DNA of 64,000 nucleotides from Magnetospirillum sp. (GCA_027532905.1 JAPZUA010000001.1:583565-647564), one strand, 5' to 3'; shown: positions 22,888-32,006, counted from the first letter of the stretch. A program made the numbers and translations. The notes: generated by a model not told the origin, from the letters alone.

Positions 22888-24126
22888 ATGCGCAAACCCA
22901 TCGCAGCACTTGCTGTTGCCGCGGCATTGGCCGTCGGCGCCGTCGACGCCCAAGCCCAGGATCGTCTGGTCATTGCCGGGCGCGACGCCGCTTTCGGCAC
23001 CGCCCTCGCCCGGATGGTCGAGGCCTACCAGCAGCGCAACCCTTCGGTTCGCATCGAACGGCTCGAATTGCCCGGCGGCCCGCTCTACGAGCGCATCGCC
23101 CTCAATGCCCGCGAACGCGCGCGCGCCCTCGACGTGGTGATGCTCGACGACATCTGGGCGCCCGAGTTCATGGCCAACAACTGGCTCGCCGACCTCGACC
23201 GCCTGGGCGGCGTTCCGGGCACTTTCGTGAAGTCGGCCGACGCCGTGTCGCGCAATCCGGTCGGCACCGGCCCGCGATTTGCAGCCCCGATGGTCGGCAA
23301 TGTCGCGATGTTCGCCTATCGCGCCGATCTGCTCGCCAAACACGGGCTGCAGGCGCCGCGCAGCTGGACCGAAGTCGCCGCCGTCGCGCGCACGATCCAA
23401 GAGCGCGAACCGGGTGTGGCGGGTGTGGCGTTCCGCGGCATTCGCGGCAACCCGATCGTCACGGGCTTCCTACCGATTCTGGGCGCTTTCGGCGGCGAAA
23501 TCATCGACTCGCAAGGCCGCGCTGCCCTCGATTCGCCCGCAGCTCTTGCGGCACTCGAACAGTTTCTGGCCTTGCGCCCGCTCGCACCGCGCGGCGTGGA
23601 AACCTGGAACGCGACCGAGGTGCGCGAAGCGATGGAACAGGGCCGCATCGCGATGTCGGCCGAGTTCTGGCCCGGCTGGGCCGGCACGCTCGACGACGCG
23701 TCGCGTTCGCGCGTGGTCGGAAACGTCAACCTCGTTTCGCCGCCGGGTCAGACGCGGGGGCCTGCCCCCATGCTCGGCGCCTGGATGCTCGGCGTCGCCG
23801 CCGACAGCCCGAACGCCGCACGCGCGCTCGACTTCATCCGCTTCGTCGTGTCGGCGGAAAACCAGAAACGCATTGCGATCGAGACCGGCAACCCGCCGAC
23901 CTTGGCCGCACTCTATGCCGACGCCGATTTGGTGCGCCAGTTCCGCTGGTATCCCGCACAGCTTCAAGCACTCGAGAACGCGGTCGCACGCCCGCGCATC
24001 GCGCAGTGGAACCGCGTCGAAGCGATCTTGGGCGAGCATCTGCAGATGGCGCTCGTCGGCCAGGCGCAGCCACGCGAAGCGCTCGCCGAAGCCAACCGCG
24101 AAATCCAGCGCGCGATCGCGCGCTGA
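22888..24126 (+). CDS. Sugar ABC importer binding protein (SBP family 1, MalE-like)
   Basis: A 412-residue periplasmic solute-binding protein with a signal peptide (cleavage after AQAQ near residue 24). RLVIAGRDAAFGTALARMVEAYQQRNPSVRIERLELPGG is the usual family 1 opening, and VVMLDDIWAPEFMANNWLADLD the hinge-proximal segment. Mid-protein VTGFLPILGAFGGEIIDSQG and the late APMLGAWMLGVAADSPN segment also match. It captures a sugar or oligosaccharide for the two permeases downstream. A strong intercistronic hairpin follows the stop. Substrate not readable; xylosides for the GH31 cluster are conceivable but unproven. Confidence 0.87.
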   Translation: MRKPIAALAVAAALAVGAVDAQAQDRLVIAGRDAAFGTALARMVEAYQQRNPSVRIERLELPGGPLYERIALNARERARALDVVMLDDIWAPEFMANNWLADLDRLGGVPGTFVKSADAVSRNPVGTGPRFAAPMVGNVAMFAYRADLLAKHGLQAPRSWTEVAAVARTIQEREPGVAGVAFRGIRGNPIVTGFLPILGAFGGEIIDSQGRAALDSPAALAALEQFLALRPLAPRGVETWNATEVREAMEQGRIAMSAEFWPGWAGTLDDASRSRVVGNVNLVSPPGQTRGPAPMLGAWMLGVAADSPNAARALDFIRFVVSAENQKRIAIETGNPPTLAALYADADLVRQFRWYPAQLQALENAVARPRIAQWNRVEAILGEHLQMALVGQAQPREALAEANREIQRAIAR

Positions 24127-24144
24127 GACGGAACGGGAAGCGGA

Positions 24145-24172
24145 CCGGGCTGCGGCAGACGTCGCCGCCCGG
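24145..24172 (+). other. Intercistronic stem-loop between binding protein and permease genes
   Basis: CCGGGC-TGC-GGC (24145-24156) pairs with GCC-GCCCGG (24164-24172) around the loop AGACGTC, leaving a 3-base bulge. No T-tract follows. Such hairpins after binding-protein genes commonly protect the upstream mRNA and lower permease expression, as in malE-malF. Confidence 0.55.
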
Positions 24173-24201
24173 CCTCGCATCGCTTCGCTCGATTTAGTCG
24201 G

Positions 24202-25074
24202 ATGCGCGCGCTAAACCGCCCCTGGCTGCTGCTCGTACTGCTTGCACCGGCGGCTGCACTTTTTTTGCTGCTGACCGTTTACCCGTTGGCGCGCGTGTTT
24301 TTGCTGTCGTTTGCGGCAAGCGACCACGGCTTCGAAGGTGCCCGGTTCGTCGGCCTGGAAAACTACGCCGAACTTCTGCAAGGGCGATCGTTCCGCCGGG
24401 CGGCCTGGAACACGGCTTTTTTCGCCCTCGTCGCGACGGTCGCCGAAGTGTTGGTCGGTCTGGGCCTCGCCCTGCTGCTCGACCGCGCTTTTGCGTTTCG
24501 GCGCGCGCTGACCCTGGTGGTCCTGGCGCCCTATGTGCTCTCGACGATCGTCGTCGCGGCGATCTGGCGCGCCTGGTTCCACTACGATGTCGGGTTTCTG
24601 AACAACACGCTACGTGCCCTTGGACTCGACGGCGTGCCGTGGCTTTTCGACCCGAATATCGCCTTGCTGTCGATTGCCCTGGCCGATGTCTGGCAGAACG
24701 CGCCCTTCTGCTTTCTTATCCTCTATGCGGGCTTGCGCTCGGTCCCGCCCGAGCTCTACGAAGCGGCGCGCATAGACGGTGCGGGCGCATGGCTGCGCTT
24801 TCGCGACATAACCCTGCCGCTGCTGCTCCCCTATCTGTTCGTGGCAGCCCTGATGCGCACGCTCGACGCCTTCAAGCTGTTCGACAAAGTCTACGCCATG
24901 ACCGGCGGGGGTCCCGGCAACGCGACCGAAACCCTGTCGATGCACGTGCATCGCCTGGCCTTCCGCTTCTTCGACATCGGGCTCGCGAGTGCGGCGGCCG
25001 TCGCGATGATCCTCGTGGCGGGCACGCTCGGCGCTGCATACGCCGTACAGCTGCTGCGGTCGGAGGCTCGGTGA
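24202..25074 (+). CDS. Sugar ABC importer permease, MalF/UgpA type
   Basis: A 290-residue permease with six predicted membrane helices. The EAA loop ELYEAARIDGAGAWLRFRDITLPLL is typical of sugar permeases, and the C-terminal MTGGGPGNATETLSMHVHRLAFRF matches MalF/UgpA homologues. Pairs with the MalG-type permease whose start overlaps its stop (ATGA). Preceded by the binding-protein gene and a hairpin. Like many alphaproteobacterial sugar importers, the cassette lacks its own ATPase and probably shares a MalK-like subunit encoded elsewhere. Confidence 0.88.
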   Translation: MRALNRPWLLLVLLAPAAALFLLLTVYPLARVFLLSFAASDHGFEGARFVGLENYAELLQGRSFRRAAWNTAFFALVATVAEVLVGLGLALLLDRAFAFRRALTLVVLAPYVLSTIVVAAIWRAWFHYDVGFLNNTLRALGLDGVPWLFDPNIALLSIALADVWQNAPFCFLILYAGLRSVPPELYEAARIDGAGAWLRFRDITLPLLLPYLFVAALMRTLDAFKLFDKVYAMTGGGPGNATETLSMHVHRLAFRFFDIGLASAAAVAMILVAGTLGAAYAVQLLRSEAR

Positions 25075-25901
25075 TGGACAATGACCGGCCTGCGGGGCTT
25101 GTTCGCGTAGTCTCGGCGTTTGCCGTCGCAGCCCTGTTCGCCCTGCCGCTCGTCTGGGCATTGGCGACGTCGCTCAAACCGTCGGGCGAGTATGTTTCGG
25201 CGTCGGCGGCATTGCTGCCGCGCGAATTCACGCTGATGCACTACGAGGCGCTTGCGGACTCGCGCGTCTGGCGCTTGGCGCTGAACAGTCTCGCCGTCAC
25301 GCTCGGCACCACGGCGCTGGCGCTGGCTGCCGCCCTGCCGGCCGCTTACGCGCTCGCGCGCTTCGACTTTCCGCACCGCCTCGACGCGCTCTTCCTTGCC
25401 TTCGTGCTGCTCGTGAAGCTCACGCCGCCGATCGTGCTCGCGGTTCCGCTCTACCAGGTGCTGCGCACGCTCGGCCTGCTCGACACGCTGGCCGGGCTCG
25501 TTCTCGTCAACCAGATCTACGCGATGCCATTCGCACTCTGGATGCTGCTGGGCTTCGTTCGCGACGTACCGTTCGTCTACGAAGAAGCGGCCGCCATCGA
25601 CGGTGCCGGTCTCGCACGGCGGATCGTCCAGATCGTGATCCCGATCCTGGGGCCGGGGCTCGCCGCAACCGGCGTGCTGGTGGCGATCGCGGCCTGGAAC
25701 GAGTTTCTCTTCGCGTTCCTGTTCCTGCAGTCGCCCGCGAATTTCACGCTGCCGACCTATGTCGCCACGCGCATCAACGAGGACGAAACGCTGTGGGGCC
25801 AGCTGTCGGCGATCGGCGTTCTAGCGTCGCTGCCGATCCTGGCGCTGATCGGCTTTGTGCATCGCGCGCTGTCGCGCGGCTTTGCGGGCGGACTGAACTG
25901 A
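25074..25901 (+). CDS. Sugar ABC importer permease, MalG/UgpE type
   Basis: A 275-residue permease. The N-terminal helix is followed by LVWALATSLKPSGEYVSASAALLP, a MalG-family landmark. The EAA loop is YEEAAAIDGAGLARRIVQIVIPIL, with AAWNEFLFAFLFLQSP near the C-terminus. The ATG overlaps the previous stop, so the two permeases are translationally coupled. The gene ends 26 bases before the convergent SDR gene. Together with the binding protein it forms an importer for a mono- or oligosaccharide of unknown identity. Confidence 0.88.
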   Translation: MDNDRPAGLVRVVSAFAVAALFALPLVWALATSLKPSGEYVSASAALLPREFTLMHYEALADSRVWRLALNSLAVTLGTTALALAAALPAAYALARFDFPHRLDALFLAFVLLVKLTPPIVLAVPLYQVLRTLGLLDTLAGLVLVNQIYAMPFALWMLLGFVRDVPFVYEEAAAIDGAGLARRIVQIVIPILGPGLAATGVLVAIAAWNEFLFAFLFLQSPANFTLPTYVATRINEDETLWGQLSAIGVLASLPILALIGFVHRALSRGFAGGLN

Positions 25902-25927
25902 ACTGAAAGCCGCTTCGGCCAAACTGC

Positions 25928-26665
25928 CTAAAGCAGCTGCTGGCCACCGGTCACAAAAATTTCGCTGCCCGTCACGTAGCCGAAATCGGCGTCGCACAGC
26001 CGGTAGATGACGCCCGCCACCTCGGCCGACGTGCCCATGCGATGCATCGGGATGCGCGTGATCAAGGGTTCGTAGTCGGCCGAGATCATTTCGGTTTCGA
26101 TCTCGCCGGGGGCGACGGCGTTCACGCGTACGCCCAGCTGCGCGAACTCGACCGCCATCTCGCGCGTGAGGCCGGAGAGGGCGGCCTTCGACGTCGAATA
26201 GGCCGAGCCCGCAAACGGATGCGCGCGATGGCCCGCGATCGAGGTGATGTTGACCACGGCCCCCTTGGCGCGCGCCAAAGCGCCCGCAAAGCCGCGCGCG
26301 AGTTCCAGAGGCGCGAAAAAATTGAGCTCGAACACCCCGTACCAGCCCGCGATTTCGCCGTGCAGCACGCCGAGGCGCTCTTTGTAGGTCGTCTTGGGGC
26401 TGATGCCGGCATTGTTGACGAGCGCATGCAGCGGTCCGTCGCCGAGGATCTCGGCGACCTCGGCCACGAAGCGACGGCGCTCCTCGGGCTTCGACAGGTC
26501 GCACGGGATGTGGTCGGTCCAATTCGGATCGAACCGGCAATTGGCCGGCACATCCTCGCGCGAACAGGTGATGAGCCGCCAACCCTCGGCGGCAAAACGT
26601 TTGACGGTGGCATGGCCGATGCCCTTGGAGGCTCCGGTCAGAACGATCGTGCGCGATTCTGTCAT
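25928..26665 (-). CDS. Short-chain dehydrogenase/reductase
   Basis: A 245-residue classical SDR. The cofactor loop TGASKGIG is at residues 10-17, NNAG near residue 88, and the catalytic segment is ITSIAGHRAHPFAGSAYSTSKAALSG with Ser, Tyr and Lys in the normal spacing. The motif after it, RVNAVAPGEIETEM, is common in FabG-like and sugar-alcohol oxidoreductases. Substrate unknown. It is convergent with the sugar importer and could act on the imported compound. Single-gene unit on the minus strand with the next minus-strand gene 33 bases upstream. Confidence 0.85.
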   Translation of the reverse strand: MTESRTIVLTGASKGIGHATVKRFAAEGWRLITCSREDVPANCRFDPNWTDHIPCDLSKPEERRRFVAEVAEILGDGPLHALVNNAGISPKTTYKERLGVLHGEIAGWYGVFELNFFAPLELARGFAGALARAKGAVVNITSIAGHRAHPFAGSAYSTSKAALSGLTREMAVEFAQLGVRVNAVAPGEIETEMISADYEPLITRIPMHRMGTSAEVAGVIYRLCDADFGYVTGSEIFVTGGQQLL

Positions 26666-26698
26666 GGCAGACAGGTTAGCGGCTGCCGCCGCAGATGG

Positions 26699-27055
26699 CT
26701 AGCGCACGGAAACGATGCGGAACGGCCGTGCGACGCCGTCATGCTCGGTGATCGTCACGTACTCGCCCGGCACAAACGCATGCCGGTCGAACTTGAAGAT
26801 GGGTTCGTCGTCCGCGTCCCCGCGCGCATAGGAGAAGGACCAACGCCCGTTTGCGTGCACAAGCAAGCCGTGCTCGTCGGCCGCACCGCGCCAGTAGCGG
26901 CGCACGGTGCAAAGCTGGCGCAATTCGGCCCAGCGGGCGGCATCGAAGTTTCCGTGCGCGTCGAGCGGGGCGGCGAATTCGTAGCCGCACGCGGCGTCGC
27001 CTGCGGGCGACTCTTTCGTGCGCGCAAGTTCGAGCTGGATATGTTTGAGCGGCAT
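26699..27055 (-). CDS. Conserved-looking small protein of unknown function
   Basis: A 118-residue acidic-basic mixed protein that I do not recognise. It has no signal peptide and no membrane helix. The first half includes FAAPLDAHGNFDAARWAELR, suggesting a helix-turn, and the second half is beta-rich with RWSFSYARGD and HAFVPGEYVTITEHDG, resembling a small barrel. Starts at the ATG at 27055, seven bases after the stop of the next upstream minus-strand gene (27063), so the pair is probably one transcript. Coding nature is supported by composition matching the neighbours. Confidence 0.6.
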   Translation of the reverse strand: MPLKHIQLELARTKESPAGDAACGYEFAAPLDAHGNFDAARWAELRQLCTVRRYWRGAADEHGLLVHANGRWSFSYARGDADDEPIFKFDRHAFVPGEYVTITEHDGVARPFRIVSVR

Positions 27056-27062
27056 GGGGCGT

Positions 27063-27341
27063 TTATCCTGTCTTGGCGGCGTTGTTTTCGGGGTGGGTGT
27101 CGCAGAAATGGCGAATCGTCGCGCGCAATTCGGCCGCGCGCGCAAAATCGCCGCGCGCACTCGCGGCTTCGAGCTCGTCCAAGATGAGCCGCTTCAGGCG
27201 CTGCGAGCCGTCGGGCAAATGGACCAGCCAATTGCCGAGCTCGAGAGCCGCAATCTGGGACAGACGCTCATGATCCGCGATCGCGCGGATCTCGTCGGCC
27301 GTCAGGTCGGATAACGCAAGACAATCAATCCAAGCGAGCAT
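27063..27341 (-). CDS. Small helical protein of unknown function
   Basis: A 92-residue, mainly helical protein without recognised domain. Its N-terminal half reads LSDLTADEIRAIADHERLSQIAALELGNWLV, a segment resembling a short DNA-binding or adaptor helix pair. The C-terminal half is charged (ELEAASARGDFARAAELRATIRHFCDTHP) and could form a hairpin. Co-oriented and seven bases from the following small gene; 52 bases downstream of the UspA gene. It might be a small adaptor, but no role is supported. Confidence 0.55.
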   Translation of the reverse strand: MLAWIDCLALSDLTADEIRAIADHERLSQIAALELGNWLVHLPDGSQRLKRLILDELEAASARGDFARAAELRATIRHFCDTHPENNAAKTG

Positions 27342-27393
27342 TGTACGCCTCCATCGTTCGATGTGGCTGTCCGGTGTCGCTTCTTGCTAAGGG

Positions 27394-28221
27394 CTAGTGC
27401 GCCATCAGCACCGGCAGATCGGCATGCTGCAGAATGTGACGCGTGACCCCGCCGAACACGAGCTGGCGCAGGCGACTGTGCGTGTAGGCCCCCATCACGA
27501 GCAGGCCGCAGCCGTGTCGGCGCGCTTCGGCCAGCACATGCGGGCCTGCCTGGATGGTCGGCACGTCGGCACGCGCGATTTCGATCTTGAGGCCCTGGCG
27601 CGCCATATAGGCTTCGAGCGGCTTGGCGTCGTTTTCGGCGACGTTTTTGCCCGCGACGATCGCGACGATCTTGGCGGCCCCCGCCATGAAAGGCAGGCCT
27701 GCCCCCAACGCGCGTGCGGCCTCGCGGCTGCCGTTCCAGGCAAACGCAATCGGCTTGCTCAAATCCGTCGGGCCGGCAGGCGGTGCGATCAACACCGGGC
27801 GGCCGGTTTCGAGCAAAGCCGTTTCGAACGCGACGGTTGAGGCGATGGCTTCGTCCTCGATCGGGCGCGGCAGCACGATGAGGTCGCTGAAGCGCCCATT
27901 GTGCATGATCGAATCTTCCTCGGAGCCGGACGGCTCGACCAAAGCGCTCGACACGCCCGCCTCTTTCGACCAGCTCTCGAAATGCGCGCGGGAAGCGGCA
28001 CTGCGGCGTGCCAGATCCTTTTCTGCCGCGACGACGATCTGCTCGACGAGCGCGCCCGAAGCGCCCTCGCCCACGAACGGGATTGCGTCGCGCGGGTCGC
28101 CCGCCGCGTGCAGCGCGTCGACATGGCCCGCGAATTTGCGCGCAACAGCCGCCGCACATTCAAGTGCGCGCAGGTCCGACGCGGTTCCGGCCAAAGGCAC
28201 CAAGAGATGTTTGTAGGGCAT
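27394..28221 (-). CDS. Tandem universal stress protein (UspA family)
   Basis: A 275-residue protein made of two UspA modules. The first begins YKHLLVPLAGTASDLRALECAAAVA; the second ends GCGLLVMGAYTHSRLRQLVFGGVTRHILQHADLPVLMAH. The second module holds the glycine-rich nucleotide-binding stretch (MGAYTHSRLRQLVFGG), whereas the first is degenerate there. Tandem Usp proteins act in stress survival and often bind ATP or AMP. AGAGGGAGAA precedes the ATG. It is on the same strand as, and 58 bases downstream of, the kinase fusion gene. Confidence 0.87.
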   Translation of the reverse strand: MPYKHLLVPLAGTASDLRALECAAAVARKFAGHVDALHAAGDPRDAIPFVGEGASGALVEQIVVAAEKDLARRSAASRAHFESWSKEAGVSSALVEPSGSEEDSIMHNGRFSDLIVLPRPIEDEAIASTVAFETALLETGRPVLIAPPAGPTDLSKPIAFAWNGSREAARALGAGLPFMAGAAKIVAIVAGKNVAENDAKPLEAYMARQGLKIEIARADVPTIQAGPHVLAEARRHGCGLLVMGAYTHSRLRQLVFGGVTRHILQHADLPVLMAH

Positions 28222-28279
28222 GTGCGTTCTCCCTCTTCTTTCGAACTACTCTACTACGTTACGCCTTTCGCACGGTTTT

Positions 28280-29761
28280 TCATTTGACCTGGCGCAAAAG
28301 TGCCGCGGCCAAGGTGCGTTCGGGCGGTCCACCGGCATCGATCGTTTCCCAGTCGCCCGCATCGGCACCCAAGCCAGACTGGAAGCGCACAACCGCTTCG
28401 TCGGCGTCCGAAGCGTCGCCCGCCCGCGCACCCACGCGCGCCAAGCGGATCGGCTCGGGACAGTCAAGCCACAGGCCGATGAACCTGCCCGGCGGGGCAA
28501 GGGCGGCCACGGCCGCGCGCCCGGCCGCATCGGCATAGACCGCATCGACGATGACCGAATGCCCGGCGCCAAGTGCGGCCTGCGCGCGCTTATGCAGGCT
28601 CGCATAGACCGCCGCACTTGCCTCTTTTGTGTAAGCCGATGGTGGCAGCTTCATTTCGGGTGCGAGCCCTGCAAGGCGCTTGCGCTCGACGTCGCTGCGC
28701 AGCACGAGTGCGCCCGGTGCGGCGCCGACCGACGGGGCCAGGGCGGCGGCAAGCGCACTCTTGCCCGTGCCCGACAAACCTCCCACGGCAATGAGGCGGG
28801 CGGGCGGCGGCGATAGAAAGCGGGCGGCCATGTCGAAGCAGCTTTGCGCTTCCTCCATCGCGCCTGCCATCGCACGCGTCTTGGCCTTGACGGCGGCGCG
28901 CAAGCTCAAGAACAGCGGCAGCAAGGCGAGCCCCGCCTCGTCCGGTCGGCGCTGCAAATAGCGGGACAAAGTCTGGCTCGCAAAATCGCTGCGGCCGACT
29001 CGCAGCCAATCGACGAGCAGGAACGCCACGTCGTAGAGCGTGTCGATGCACGATATGCGGTCGTCGAACTCGATCGCATCGAAGGGCACGGGCTTGCCGC
29101 CGAGCGTAGTGATGTTGCGCAAATGCAGATCGCCATGGCAGCGCCGCACATGGAAGTCGGCGGCGCGTGCGGCGATCAGCTGCGCGTGTGCGGCGATCTG
29201 TGCGGCCGTCTTCACGTCGAGCGCGACACAGGCAGTGCCGTCGAAAAAGCGCACGAGATCGACCGCGTTGCCGGCCCGCGTCCAGTCGAGATCGGCAACG
29301 CTGCCATGCGCTGGCGTCGTCTCGGCGGCCGCATGAAACGCCGCAATCGCGTCGGCAAGATCGCGCACGTCGTCGGCTGCGATGCTGCCTGCGGCAGCAC
29401 GCGCATCCCACAACGCATCGTCTGGGAAGCGGCGCATCACGACGACCCAGTCGACGATCTCGCCGTCGCCGTCGAACGTCAGCCGGTCGCCGACTCGGCG
29501 GACGGCGCGGATGTCGAGATAGAGCGCGGCCGCCGTGCGCCGGTTCACGGCAAGCTCGGCCGCGCACGCGGCATGGCGCTGTTCGAGCGTCGAGAAATCC
29601 ACGAATGGCAGCGTGACCGCGCGTTTGAGCTTGTAGGCGAATTCGCCCGCCAGAAACACGGCCGACAGATGCGTGTCGATGCGTTCGACCGCAAGGGAAG
29701 GCTGGCCGTAGCTGGCGGGATCGGCAAGAAAGGCCAGCGTGGCGGCCTGGTCGTCCATCAC
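28280..29761 (-). CDS. Fused aminoglycoside-phosphotransferase-like / AAA kinase protein
   Basis: A 493-residue two-domain protein (COG2187/COG0645 type). Residues 1-320 look like an APH-type kinase with the catalytic HGDLHLRNI loop and DAIEFDDRISCIDTLYDVAFLLVDW. Residues 330-493 form a P-loop kinase with Walker A GLSGTGKSALAAAL. Such fusions are widespread in proteobacteria; the substrate is unknown and true antibiotic resistance is unlikely. Its ATG overlaps the stop of the upstream cation transporter by four bases, so it is coupled to the pdxH-CDF pair. Confidence 0.82.
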   Translation of the reverse strand: MMDDQAATLAFLADPASYGQPSLAVERIDTHLSAVFLAGEFAYKLKRAVTLPFVDFSTLEQRHAACAAELAVNRRTAAALYLDIRAVRRVGDRLTFDGDGEIVDWVVVMRRFPDDALWDARAAAGSIAADDVRDLADAIAAFHAAAETTPAHGSVADLDWTRAGNAVDLVRFFDGTACVALDVKTAAQIAAHAQLIAARAADFHVRRCHGDLHLRNITTLGGKPVPFDAIEFDDRISCIDTLYDVAFLLVDWLRVGRSDFASQTLSRYLQRRPDEAGLALLPLFLSLRAAVKAKTRAMAGAMEEAQSCFDMAARFLSPPPARLIAVGGLSGTGKSALAAALAPSVGAAPGALVLRSDVERKRLAGLAPEMKLPPSAYTKEASAAVYASLHKRAQAALGAGHSVIVDAVYADAAGRAAVAALAPPGRFIGLWLDCPEPIRLARVGARAGDASDADEAVVRFQSGLGADAGDWETIDAGGPPERTLAAALLRQVK

Positions 29762-30681
29762 GCGGCCGTCGGGCGATGCCGTTCGACGATGTTGTCGGGA
29801 TCCATGTGCGCGATCACGTCGGCCCCCGGAAAGGCCGCTTCGATCGCCGCTTCGACCGTATCAGCGGCTGCGTGCGCGCGCAGCAGGCTGAGGCTGCCGT
29901 CCATCTCGAGATGGATCTGCACATGGATGCTCGAACCGTTGGCGCGCGTGCGCAGCTCGTGCGCGTCTTTGACGTCCGGGACCGCGCGCGCGATGGCGAG
30001 GATGCGATCGCGCGTGGCCTCGGGCAGTTCGCGGTCCATGAGATGATCGAGCGACTGCGCCCCGATCGTCCACGCCCCGCGCAGGATGAAAGCGCCGATG
30101 GCAAGGCCGCACAAAGGATCGATGAGGTCGATGCCGAACCACATCGACGCGAGCAGCGACAGGCCCACGCCCCCGTTCAGCAGAAAATCCGACATGTAGT
30201 GCATGCGATCGGCCCCGATGGCGACCGAGCCCGTGCGCGCCACCACGTGGCGCTGGTACTGCACGAGCGCGAAGGTCAACGCCATCGAGAGGGCCGTCAC
30301 GGCAAGGCCGATCTCGCCCTGTTCGATCGCGACCGGCGCCCATAGCCGATGCAGCGCTTCGGAAAACAGCAGCAAAGCCGAGCCCGCAATGAAGGCCGAC
30401 TGCACGAGGCCTGCGACGGCCTCGGCCTTGCCGTGGCCGAAGCGATGTTCTTCGTCGGCCGGCACGAGCGCCTGGCGCACGGCCACGAGATTGACGAGCG
30501 AGGCCGCGGCATCGAGCAGCGAATCGAGCAGGCTCGACAGGATCGACACCGAATCGGTCACGATCCAGGCCGCAAGCTTGCCGCCGATCAGCACGCACGC
30601 CACCGCGACCGACGCGTAGGTCGCATGGCGCATCAAGCGACCGCGCGCCTCCGGGGATAGCGGGGCGGCGCTTTCGCTCAC
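29758..30681 (-). CDS. Cation diffusion facilitator, FieF type
   Basis: A 307-residue CDF exporter with six predicted helices and a cytosolic C-terminal domain. Metal-site residues are the Asp-type DSLLD in helix 2 and HYMSD in helix 5, the DxxxD/HxxxD combination seen in FieF, which handles Zn and Fe. FGHGKAE is also typical of the family. GTG start at 30681 overlaps the pdxH stop by four bases; the 3' end overlaps the kinase gene by four bases. It removes excess divalent metal from the cytosol by proton antiport. Confidence 0.9.
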   Translation of the reverse strand: MSESAAPLSPEARGRLMRHATYASVAVACVLIGGKLAAWIVTDSVSILSSLLDSLLDAAASLVNLVAVRQALVPADEEHRFGHGKAEAVAGLVQSAFIAGSALLLFSEALHRLWAPVAIEQGEIGLAVTALSMALTFALVQYQRHVVARTGSVAIGADRMHYMSDFLLNGGVGLSLLASMWFGIDLIDPLCGLAIGAFILRGAWTIGAQSLDHLMDRELPEATRDRILAIARAVPDVKDAHELRTRANGSSIHVQIHLEMDGSLSLLRAHAAADTVEAAIEAAFPGADVIAHMDPDNIVERHRPTAA

Positions 30682-31304
30682 GGGAACAGCCGCTCGGTTG
30701 CCCAAGCGCCGTCGGAAGCCGGGCGGTAGACGATACGCTCGTGCAGGCGGAAGGCGCGGTCGGCCCAGAATTCGATGGTCTGCGGCGAAATACGGAAGCC
30801 CGACCAATGCGGCGGGCGCGGCACTTTGCCGAGCCCGAATTTGACGCCGAATTCGGCGACACGCCGCTCGAGCTCGAAGCGGCCGGCCAGCGGGCGCGAC
30901 TGGGTGGAGGCCCAGGCGCCGATCTGGCTGCCGCGCGCGCGGCTGGCGAAATATTCGTCCGCCTCGGCGTCGGACACGGGCGCCACCGTGCCCTGCACGC
31001 GCACTTGGCGGCGCAGGCTCTTCCAATGGAACAGCAGCGCCGCCTTGGGATGGGCGGCAAGCTCGGTGCCCTTGCGGCTCTCGAGATTGGTGTAGAACAC
31101 GAAGCCGCTGCGGTCGTAGCCCTTCATCAGCACCATGCGCAGCGACGGCATGCCGTCCGGCCCCACGCTCGCCAGCGCCATGGCATTGGGATCATTGGGC
31201 TCGCTCTTTTCGGCTTCGGCGAACCATTCGGCAAAGCGGCGATAGGGATCGACGCTGGCGTCGAGTTCGGGGGCGGGGGCATCGGGGCTGGAATTTTCGA
31301 GCAT
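30678..31304 (-). CDS. pdxH: Pyridoxamine/pyridoxine 5'-phosphate oxidase
   Basis: A 208-residue FMN enzyme that makes pyridoxal 5'-phosphate from PNP or PMP. Family landmarks are [23 protein letters not shown], the [13 protein letters not shown]-binding strand, and the C-terminal [26 protein letters not shown] lies immediately before the ATG at 31304. It heads a minus-strand unit with the CDF and kinase genes. The upstream steps (pdxA, pdxJ and DXP synthase) are encoded at 51.3, 50.6 and 36.5 kb of the same window. Confidence 0.95.
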   Translation of the reverse strand: MLENSSPDAPAPELDASVDPYRRFAEWFAEAEKSEPNDPNAMALASVGPDGMPSLRMVLMKGYDRSGFVFYTNLESRKGTELAAHPKAALLFHWKSLRRQVRVQGTVAPVSDAEADEYFASRARGSQIGAWASTQSRPLAGRFELERRVAEFGVKFGLGKVPRPPHWSGFRISPQTIEFWADRAFRLHERIVYRPASDGAWATERLFP

Positions 31305-31415
31305 AGCTCCTAAATAGTCCGAGATGCGCAGCCGGTCTATGGGCGGAATAGCCGCCATGAGCCGTGCGTTTAGCTGTGGACCGGCTTTGCCGGCAAAGAC
31401 CCAAAGGGGATAAAC

Positions 31416-31883
31416 ATGCGCGCTCTCAAGATTTTCACGGTTGCAGCCTTGGCTTTGGCGTTGGCGGCCTGCCAGGACGGCGGCAACAAACAGACGATCG
31501 GTACGGTTTTGGGCGGTGTGGGCGGTGCGGTCGCGGGTTCGCAGTTCGGCGGCGGGCGCGGCCAGCTCGTCGGTACGGCCATCGGCACGCTGGTTGGTGC
31601 CTTTTTGGGCAACGAAATCGGCAAATCGCTCGACAAAGCCGACCAAACAGCCGCCCAGCGCGCAACCCAAACGGCGTCCAGCGCCCCGATCGGCCAGAAA
31701 ATCACTTGGTCGAACCCCGATTCAGGCAATTCCGGCGCGGTTACGCCGACGCGCGAAGGCCGCGATGCCTCGGGTGCGCAGTGCCGCGAGTACCACACCA
31801 CCGTAAATGTCGGCGGCAAGCAGGAAGAAGCCTACGGCACGGCCTGCCGCCAGGCCGACGGAACCTGGAAATTCGTCAACTAA
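31416..31883 (+). CDS. Glycine-zipper outer-membrane lipoprotein (17-kDa antigen type)
   Basis: A 155-residue lipoprotein. Signal peptide with lipobox LAAC at Cys19. A glycine-zipper follows at about residues 28-70 ([20 protein letters not shown] and [20 protein letters not shown]), then a C-terminal beta domain with [30 protein letters not shown]. This is the Rickettsia 17-kDa surface antigen pattern. Likely outer-membrane anchored; function in envelope stability is general family knowledge. A GGGGA ribosome-binding stretch precedes the ATG. A strong hairpin lies after the stop. Divergent from pdxH. Confidence 0.88.
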   Translation: MRALKIFTVAALALALAACQDGGNKQTIGTVLGGVGGAVAGSQFGGGRGQLVGTAIGTLVGAFLGNEIGKSLDKADQTAAQRATQTASSAPIGQKITWSNPDSGNSGAVTPTREGRDASGAQCREYHTTVNVGGKQEEAYGTACRQADGTWKFVN

Positions 31884-31898
31884 AGCAGGCAATTGCGG

Positions 31899-31935
31899 CG
31901 AATCCCCGAGCCGATCCGCAATCGGCGGGGGTTCG
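31899..31935 (+). terminator. Hairpin after the glycine-zipper lipoprotein gene
   Basis: CGAATCCCCG (31899 on) pairs with the GGGGGTTCG arm ending at 31935. The inner CCGAT/ATCGG pairs continue the stem after a 2-base bulge, giving about 15 base pairs with a 5-base loop. Only TCGTTG follows, so it is a strong barrier without a T-run. It separates the lipoprotein gene from the fabI promoter. Confidence 0.6.
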
Positions 31936-31938
31936 TCG

Positions 31939-31966
31939 TTGAACAAGCACCCGGTTCGTGTAGGAT
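31939..31966 (+). promoter_or_regulatory. Candidate promoter of fabI-aroC
   Basis: TTGAAC (31939-31944), a 16-base spacer and TAGGAT (31961-31966) form a good sigma-70-like pair. It lies 41 bases before the fabI ATG and directly behind the lipoprotein terminator hairpin. Confidence 0.55.
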
Positions 31967-32006
31967 GCGCGCTTCTTTCGCGCGTGCACATAACGGACTT
32001 GGTGAA

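Noticed and set aside
28280-29761. Aminoglycoside resistance gene
   Set aside because: APH-like fold is fused to a P-loop kinase as in widespread housekeeping proteins of unknown function, and no mobile context is present.
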